Assembly: GCF_024679095.1 (NCBI RefSeq)
Contig: NW_026111665.1
Span: forward strand, 503,499 to 567,498
Origin: Eriocheir sinensis
Taxonomy: Eukaryota; Arthropoda; Malacostraca; Decapoda; Varunidae
Direction of reading: 5' to 3'
Length of the DNA stretch: 64,000 bases
Shown here: positions 57,781 through 64,000 of the stretch, in pieces
Layout of the letters: every line of letters starts with the position of its first letter
How positions within the stretch are numbered: position 1 is the first letter of the stretch
Notes under the pieces: model-generated
Told to the model about the DNA's origin: nothing
Seen by the model: only the letters and a program-made list of their open reading frames with translations
Database searches by the model: none
Position numbers and translations under genes: made by a program

Positions 57781-58033
57781 GGCGAAAATGTCCTACCTTG
57801 TAAGTAAATGCAGGGAAACTTGGAGAGGTGGTGATGACTCCTTCCCGCCAGCAGACGAAAAACAGAATGAAGATAGCGATGCGCATGTAAACAAACCTAC
57901 CGACGTACCAACCCCTCCGTGATCCAGGTACTCGAAGGGGGAAGAGGCGGGAGGATTTGACGGTTCCGATCGCCATTACAGTGCTGAGTTCTCCCGTCGT
58001 GTGGAGCCGTCGGTGAAGGGGGAAGGGAGGTTT

Positions 58034-58700
58034 TGACAATCTAAGGCTCTGTCTTGATCCACTGCGATTCAGTCCCTGCCATCCGCTCTCTGCTACAAGA
58101 CCTCCCGCGCGACAACGTGTCCCTCCTCACCTCCATCCTTGCGAGGCTGGCAGATTTGAGGGGAGCGGGGCGCCCAGTACACGTTAACTGGTTGCCCAGC
58201 CACTCGGCGTGGCGGGCAACGAGTCGGCGGATGGCGCTGCTGCTGAGGCAACGTTCCTGCCTGTTGTCACGCGGCCTGTTGTTGTGAGCCTGTCACAATT
58301 GAAGAGGGGCATGGCCGCACGGTTTGCTGCTGGGGTTGTCAGGGAGCTGGAGGAGGCCCTGGCTGCGGGCTCGCCGTCCGCGTATTGGTACTCGCCGGCC
58401 ACTAACACCGGCGCCCGCCAGCCCCCGCCAAAAATGCCGAGACGGGAGGCATCTAACATCCGCCGCCTCCGTCTCGGTTACAAATGTGCGTCAGTCCTTC
58501 ACCCTGATGACCCTGCCCCTGTCGTGTGCCCTTACTGCGAGGAGGAGGTCCTCCAGCCGCTCCTCCACTACCTCCTCGAGTGCTGTGCGACGCGCAACCT
58601 GCTTCCGAACCGGGAGGGACTATCGGCGCCAGCCTTGGTGGGGGCCCTGGACGACAGGGCGCTTACTGCCTTAGTGCGGGCATATGAGCCGCCCAGGTAG
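58034..58700 (+). pseudogene. Family A RNase H C-terminal part, 3' half of the interrupted copy
   Basis: Resumes with IHCDSVPAIRSLLQDLPRDN in frame. A one-base loss near 58206 shifts to GNESADGAAAEATFLP, and it continues to the CPYCEEEVLQPLLHYLLEC zinc motif and the terminal YEPPR, with the stop at 58698-58700. It joins 48245-49276 as one copy split by Harbinger. Confidence 0.87.
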
Positions 58701-59018
58701 GCTCTCTGTTCTGTATATGTGGGCGTGTTAGAGTGCGTGTATGTATGTGTGGGTGTTTGTGTGTGAGTATGTGCGTGATTGTATTTTTTAAGTCAGCTAC
58801 AGGACGCCTGGTGCGCCTATGCCCCAACCCACTTAGTGGGAAGGGGTGTTTACTATCTATAGTGCGTACATCGGCGTGTGCGTGCGCGTGTGTATGTATA
58901 TATGTACATGCACACGTGCGTGCGGCGTACCGTGTATGCACATATATAGCCCCAGCCATAACTGCGACGGGCCGTCGTAGTAGACAAAGGCTTGTTCCCC
59001 TTCTTAGGGGTTAATCTT
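58701..59018 (+). other. Family A 3' UTR with terminal hairpin
   Basis: Same TG-rich UTR as A1. The hairpin at 58972-59018 has one arm changed (GGCTTGT instead of GGCCCGT), weakening the pairing. A short AAAAGGAAGG tail follows. Confidence 0.78.
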
Positions 59019-59037
59019 AAAAGGAAGGCGGCCCGGC

Positions 59038-59100
59038 CTCGGGCGAGCAGCCGGGTGGCCCTTCTACGGAGGCGAGGTGGACCCGTGGGGTCATCCTCGC
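59038..59100 (+). repeat. 5' piece of the short GC-rich element
   Basis: GAGCAGCCGGGTGGCCCTTC and GGTCATCCTCGCTT match 2560-2600 and 2985-3045. It is cut by the H2A fragment at 59103. Confidence 0.65.
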
Positions 59101-59102
59101 TT

Positions 59103-59199
59103 GACGGTGGATCCTGCCCACGGGGAACTGCAGGCCGGCACGGCTGGAGCAGGACTTTGACTTCCCCTTCACCTTTCCTCCCTTGCCGCGTTCAGATAT
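59103..59199 (-). pseudogene. H2A: Histone H2A 5' fragment with lost start codon
   Basis: Minus-strand H2A N-terminus ([20 protein letters not shown]) through [10 protein letters not shown], then an abrupt break at 59103. The start codon is ATA instead of ATG (59197-59199). The rest of the gene is absent, so it is non-functional. Confidence 0.9.
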
Positions 59200-59266
59200 G
59201 TCGACAGTGAGTGGTGGGGGCGTGGACTTGCGCTCCTGCTGTGAGCTCGGAGAGCGAATACCCGCC
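59200..59266 (-). promoter_or_regulatory. H2A 5' UTR and cap site, cut by element B2
   Basis: Same leader as at 4908-4974 and 23836-23901, with the ATTCG cap motif at 59259. The element tail begins 7 nt upstream, the same distance as in the other two H2A copies. Confidence 0.7.
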
Positions 59267-59368
59267 ACTTTTTTTTTTTTTTTTTTTGTTATTTATCCCC
59301 TGGGGGGATACGGGCCTTTGTCAAGTCTGACGGCCCGTGAGCTGAATGGCGAAGTCTGATCGGGGGTT

Positions 59369-62300
59369 TTACCTCGGGGGTTCACAGGTTGTGACTACAC
59401 GCACCAGGGCCTCGTCACTGAGGGCCATAATTAGCTCCGGTGCCGGCAGCCGGTTTGGGTTGCGGAGCAGATGGTGTGTGCCCCTACACTCGAGGAGGTA
59501 GTGGATGAGCGGCTGGAGGACCTCCTCCTCGCAGTAAGGGCACTCCACCGGGACCGGGTCGTCGATGTCCAGGAGCGAGGCACAACGGTACCCGAGGCGC
59601 AGGCGGTGGAGGTTGGAGGCCACTCGCCTGGGGGCGCCTAATGGGTGCCGACGGCTGCCGGCGCCCGTCGCCGAGGCATACCAGTGCGCAGACGGTGAGC
59701 CGGCCACCAAGGCCTCTGCAAGGGTCCGAACGACACCCGCCGAGGTATGGGCCGCCATGTCACGCTTGAGCAGTGACACGCTCGGGGAAACGGGGCATAT
59801 TACGCTAGGCAGCAGGGTGGCCTCGCCGGCAGCGCGGTCAGCAGCGTCGTTGCCCACCACGCCAGCATGGCTGGGCAACCAGCTTAAATGGACTTGACGG
59901 CCTGCTCTCCCCAGTTCCTGCAACCGGGCGTGGATGCCCGTGAGGAGGGAGACGTTGTCATTCAGTACAGCGATCGTATGGCCGGCACCGAGTCGCAGTG
60001 TACCAGGACCGGGCCCCTGCCCCACTCAACTGCATGTCCCAGCGCTTTGTTCAGCGCTACAAGATCCGCCTGGGTTGAGGAGGAGCCGTCAGGCAGTCGG
60101 ACCATCTCGGCGTGGCCCGCCGTGATGAATGCCGCCCCGCCAGCCCCAGTGCCTGCTATGGGTCGGGCTGCCTCCGTTTTTCTGTTCCTGGCCTCCCGCG
60201 CTAGGCGGTGAGGTGTCAGTAGGGCCTTTTTCACAGGAAGTGGCTTGCTGGTGGCCGTGAAGGTGGCTGGTGCCCACGGGGGAGGTGTGGTGTAGCTAGG
60301 GTGGGGCAGATCTTGGGCCATCAGGAAACACCGGGAGAGGCTGGTGGACCTGATTTTGGTCGCTGCCACAACCGCCCACGTTTTCCTGCGATAGAGGAGA
60401 GGGGCCTGATGGAGGGCCTGTTCCACCGAGGCCCGCAGCGGTCCCGATCCCCTGCGGCGCAGCAGCGTTGCCAGGTGGCCGACGGCGAGCTGATTGACCC
60501 TCGCGGCAACAGTGCTTATCCGCGCCTCCGCCCTCAAGCATATGCATTTGGTCCATCGAGGGGCCCCTAGGATGGTGCGGATCGCCGCATTCTGGGCCGT
60601 TTCCAGAGGCTGGAGTGCAGCAGGGTCCACCGTCATGAGGCATGGCGTCCCGTAGTCAACACAGGCCCTCACTGTCTGGAGATAAAACAGCCGTAGGACA
60701 CGGTCGCTGGCACCTCCGGCAGTCCTCGCCAGGGACCGCATGATGTTGGTGCGGGTCACCACGGCTTGACGAAGGTGGTTGAGATAGGGGACGATGGAGA
60801 GCCGGGAATCTATGGTGACGCCTAGATAGTTATGGACGTGCACCCAGGGGACAGGTATGCCGTCAAGCTCAAGGGGTTCGGGGAGGCAGCGCTGGTGGAT
60901 AGCCATGGCCTTCATCTTTCCCCGGTTTATTACGAGCCCGAGAGACGCACAGGTCTGTGACAGGCTGCAGAGGAGGAGACGAGCACTGGCCACGTGGTTC
61001 GGGCCGGAAACCACCATGGCCACGTCGTCAGCGTAAGACAGGACCTGTGCGTACCGGCTGTAGGGCATGGCCTTCAGCTTCTCCACAAGCATGTTAAAGA
61101 GTACGGGACTTAGGACCCCACCCTGTGGCGTTCCGTTTTCGAAGGCCCGAGTTGTGTACCTGCAGCCTTGGAAATGTGCTGCCGCCCTCCGATCCTGGAG
61201 GTATTGGCCAATCCATGCCAGCAGGTGGCCCCGCACGCCCTTCTCGGCAAGGATGGACAGCACAGCAGGCACCGAGGCCAGCTCGAACGCCTTCTCCAGG
61301 TCCAGGAACACCACCACAGCCTGCCTACCCAAGACACCAGAGAGGAGAGTGGACACACAATCTCTGGTGCCCATTCCCCGGCGGAAGGCAAACAGGTGGT
61401 GGTGAAGGGGGCCCATCGCCCACCAAAGGCGAGAGAGGAGAATTCTCTCCAGGGTCTTCCCCAAGCAGCTCAGGAGGGAGATGGGGCGGAACTCACCTCC
61501 GTCACTGCTCTTGGGGATGGGGACGATGGTGGCAGTTTTCCAGGTTGCAGGGACAGTACCGCGTGAGTAGGAGGCGTTGTATAGGTTAACAATTTCATCA
61601 AGCATGGCAAACCCAGCGTGGCGAAGGAAGGCGTACGGGATGTTGTCTTCCCCTGGGAAGGTGTCGGTATGAGGGATGACCTTCTCCAGCTCATGGAGTT
61701 GTATGGGGGCGTCGGTGGCATGTCCTTCACTACAGGCGTCCCTGAAGGCCCTCAATCTCGCCGGGTACGCCGTCCTCTGCAGCTCCCTGGTGGTGGTGGT
61801 AAATCTCACAGAGGCAGCACGGGACACAAAGGTATCAACAAGTCTTTCTGCCTCCTCCTGCGGCCGCGGGTGCAACGACGGCCGGGCCACCGCCCCCTTG
61901 ACCACGGCTCTAAGTTTGCGCCAGAGCACAGCGGTGGATACACTGGCGTCAAGGGTGCCGCACCGCCTCATCCAGTGTTCTTCCTGCATCCTGGCCGCGG
62001 TCGCCCTGGCAAGACGGATGGCAACATTTAGAAGGGCCCTCGTCGCCTCTTTGTTAACCCGGCGGTTGAGCTTCCGGGCCTGATTGATACGGTGGTTGGC
62101 CTCACGAACCTCTGGGCAGTAATACCAGCGGTCACGACGGGCGGGCACTGCAGGCTGAGAACGGGGAATCGCCTCATCCGCCGCAAGCCGGAAGGCTTCA
62201 ACTAGGCGCATCTCTGCCCCCACTACATCGTCTGGTCGGATGATGTTGGTGAGGTGGTGGTTTACGACTCTGCGAAATCTTGCCCAGTCCGTCCGGCTCA

Positions 62301-62970
62301 AGTTCCAGTGCACAGGTCTTTGAGGTGGCAGTGGCGGCGAGAGCGGAAGGGTGATGACAGTTGCGAGATGATCGCTGACAAGGCAGTGATGGATGGCCCA
62401 CTTAGCACCCACGTCAAGTGGCCGCGTGACTAGGGATAGGTCAAGTACCCCTCCCATGACATGAGTAGGTTCCCCCGTGTTCAGGATGGCTACCCGAGGC
62501 ACATCCTTCAACGCTGCAGCAAGGTGACGCCCAGCGCGGTTTCTCCTTCCGCTTCCCCACCTCTCACGGTGGGCGTTGAAGTCGCCCCCGATGAAGGTGG
62601 GCTCATCGTTGGCGAGGGAGAGGAGCTCTGTCAGGTCCGGTACAGCGGTGGGGTTGTTGTACACGCAGTAGAACGTGACAGTTGTGCTCGGCAAGGCCAC
62701 CTTAACCGCCAATACCTCCACGCCGTCACCGCATAGCGCAGGGTGAAGCACTAGGGTGCAGGGAAGTGCATCCCTGACCAAGATGCCACACCCACGCGCT
62801 GCACCGGCAACGGCAGGGAGGTAGAAGGCATTGAAGCCCTTGAAGGACACCGACTGGCCTTCCTGAAGGAGAGTCTCCTGTAAGAGGATGACATCGAGGC
62901 CGTCGGTGCCGATCGCTGCTCGCAGGAGGTTGACCTTGCCTCGCACGCCACACACGTTCCATTGCAGGAC
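59369..62970 (-). pseudogene. B2 ORF2: endonuclease / RT intact, RNase H damaged
   Basis: The frame runs unbroken from VLQWNVCGVRGKVN (62970) to 59962: LLQETLLQEGQSVSF, GGDFNAHRERWGS, VSDHLATVITLPL (endonuclease); VPIPKSSDGGEFRPISLLS, HHHLFAFRRGMGTRDC, FLDLEKAFELA, GTPQGGVLSPVLFNM, SYADDVAMVVSGPNH (RT). RNase H has lost ~30 bp, including the first catalytic Asp block (YYTDGSVNH in relatives), and is frameshifted after VHCDSVPAIRSL near 59970. The last 218 codons (59369-60025) supply the HAGVVGNDAAD part and the CPYCEEEVLQPLIHYLLEC zinc motif. EN and RT could be functional if expressed; RNase H could not. An in-frame TAA at 62971 separates it from the preceding sequence. Confidence 0.88.
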
Positions 62971-62973
62971 TTA

Positions 62974-64000
62974 TAGCGTCTGGATCCCAGCGATGTCCTG
63001 GGGGTGGACACAGTGGCCGTCGTCTGCATGGGGGTCAGGCCTCGGCGCTTCGGCAGCGCCTTGCGCTCGGGCAGCGGGAGGCGGGACCGTGTCGGCACCG
63101 TGCGCACCGGGATGTGGGAGCGGGTTGTGTTCAACGGTGCCTTGACTGGGGGTACGCCTGGCTGGGGAGGCTGGTGGCATTCGTCGGCCTCCATCTCCGT
63201 CACCTCTACGGAAGGAGGAAGGGGCTCGGGTGCTCGGGTCTCGGCAGGTGGGGGAGCAGGGCTCTGAGGCTCTGGAGGTGGTGGGGCGGGTGTGGCGGAG
63301 GGGCCTGCGATGGCGGGAAAGTGCTCCTCCACTGTCGCCTTCGCAATTGATCGCAGGCCCGCCTCGTCGGGCGTGAGCTGGAGGAGGCCCGTCAGGGCAA
63401 GGGCAAAGCTTGCCAGCATCCCCTCGAGCGCGGCCTTCGTCACAAGGACGCAGCCGGGTGGTGTGGACAGTGGTGCAGTCTGTGCGCTCGGGGGGGGCCG
63501 CGGCCTGTGGTTCCTTTGCCGACGCCCGCGCTGAGGCAGAGGAGGTGGAGGCAGTGTGGGAGCTGGTTGCTCCTGTCGCGGGGAGGAGCCCGAGGTGGAG
63601 GTTGGGCTGGGAGGCGGGACAGGTGTCGAGGTGGAGGTTGTGGATGGAGGCGGGGCGGGTGTTAAGGCAGGGCCAGGGGCCGCATCTGGGAGACGTGATA
63701 GGGCGGGTGTTGGGTTGGAGGCAGTAGAGGCGGGCCGAGAGGCGCTTGGTGGCGGGAGGCTGGGGAAGTGAGCGGGAGAGGCCAGTGTTGCCTGTGCAGG
63801 AGGCGGGGGCGGCTGATGCGACCTTGATCGGGACCGTCTGGTCCATGCCGGGCGGGAGGGGTTGTGAGCAGCACGCCATTCCTCCTGCCGCTTGACGCCC
63901 TCGTCCACCCGGGTCAGCCGTGAGGGGCAGCGGCGACTCCATGCATGGTGCTGCTGTTTGCAATTTGGGCACAGAGCTGGTACCGCCTCCCCGGCCTTGT
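62974..64000 (-). pseudogene. B2 ORF1 C-terminal part (runs off window)
   Basis: The visible part starts in the third zinc knuckle region (CPNCKQQHHAWSRRCPSRL) at the window edge. It continues DEGVKRQEEWRAAHNPSRP and a long Pro/Ser/Thr-rich stretch with PQRGRRQRNHRPRPPPSAQT, then the conserved helix EGMLASFALALTGLLQLTPD and SHIPVRTVPTRSRLPLPER near its end. The frame stays open past 62980 into overlapping ORF2. The N-terminal half is not in the window, so integrity is unknown. Confidence 0.8.

Larger units (their letters stand above)
49277..58033 (+). mobile_element. PIF/Harbinger DNA transposon inserted in family A RNase H
   Basis: Limits come from the interruption of the family A coding sequence that is continuous at 17411-17480. 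Both ends carry GATTGTCAAAAC in inverted orientation (49283-49294; 58029-58040 region). It contains a HARBI1-type transposase gene (+) and a convergent Myb/SANT-like gene (-), the two-gene set of PIF/Harbinger elements. The flanks show AAGGGCTC on the left and AAGGCTC on the right rather than the 3-bp duplication usual for the superfamily, so exact ends are unresolved. Confidence 0.75.
59267..64000 (-). mobile_element. Non-LTR retrotransposon B2 (family B), 5' end outside window
   Basis: Minus strand. ORF1 (from beyond 64000) and ORF2 are followed by a ~100-nt 3' UTR with terminal hairpin (59291-59339) and a ~20-nt poly(A) tail meeting the H2A leader. It is the best-preserved copy in the window: endonuclease plus RT read for 997 codons without interruption. 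Confidence 0.9.

Noticed and set aside
60301..62083. Plus-strand ORFs opposite B2 ORF2
   Set aside because: Antisense shadows in GC-rich coding DNA; none has a domain, and the minus strand has a continuous EN-RT frame.

Overview
The window is eukaryotic nuclear DNA, most likely from an arthropod and probably a decapod crustacean (inference). The evidence is spliceosomal introns with GT/AG borders, replication-type histone genes with 3' stem-loops, arthropod-style TATA plus CAGT initiators, tRNA-derived SINEs, abundant microsatellites, and dense non-LTR retrotransposons and DNA transposons. There is no operon structure. The only conventional host genes are histones: H2B and H4 (full length), one full-length but divergent H2A, and three H2A pseudogene pieces.

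Layout. 1-3212: retrotransposon debris, comprising a gypsy-gag/RNase H chimeric ORF, 3'-end scraps of family A, and short GC-rich elements that end in the same 3' hairpin as families A and B and lie around a small divergent promoter. 3213-4974: histone spacer repeat with a SINE, then two H2A pseudogene pieces (-). 4975-11262: non-LTR element B1 (-). 11263-12540: palindrome and direct repeats. About 12541-18453: non-LTR element A1 (+). 18454-19694: H2B and H4 (+). 19695-21824: simple repeats. 21825-22582: AT-rich DNA with a decayed bacterial ComF-like gene. 22735-23901: spacer repeat and H2A (-). 23902-29824: Jockey-like element C (-). 29829-43752: a 13.9-kb Ginger-like DNA transposon (integrase, Ulp1 protease, PHD finger) with terminal inverted repeats. 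43767-49276 and 58034-59018: A and B fragments, split by a PIF/Harbinger transposon (49277-58033) that carries a broken transposase and an intact-looking Myb/SANT partner gene. 59103-59266: H2A 5' fragment. 59267-64000: B2 (-), running off the window.

Main observation. Four histone promoters (H2A at 4907, 23835 and 59199; H2B at 18497) are each interrupted about 7-11 nt upstream of the histone cap motif ATTCG. The interrupting sequence is the 3' end of a non-LTR element in the same orientation as the histone gene. Three different families are involved (A, B and C). Families A and B (ORF1 with three zinc knuckles; ORF2 with APE endonuclease, reverse transcriptase, RNase H and a CCHC motif) share a compact 3' terminal hairpin, which short non-autonomous elements also carry. 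B1 and A1 lie head-to-head between H2A(-) and H2B(+), as if each had entered one side of a divergent H2A/H2B promoter. This suggests a group of histone-promoter-associated, possibly site-specific, retrotransposons. I cannot run the alignments that would prove independent insertion.
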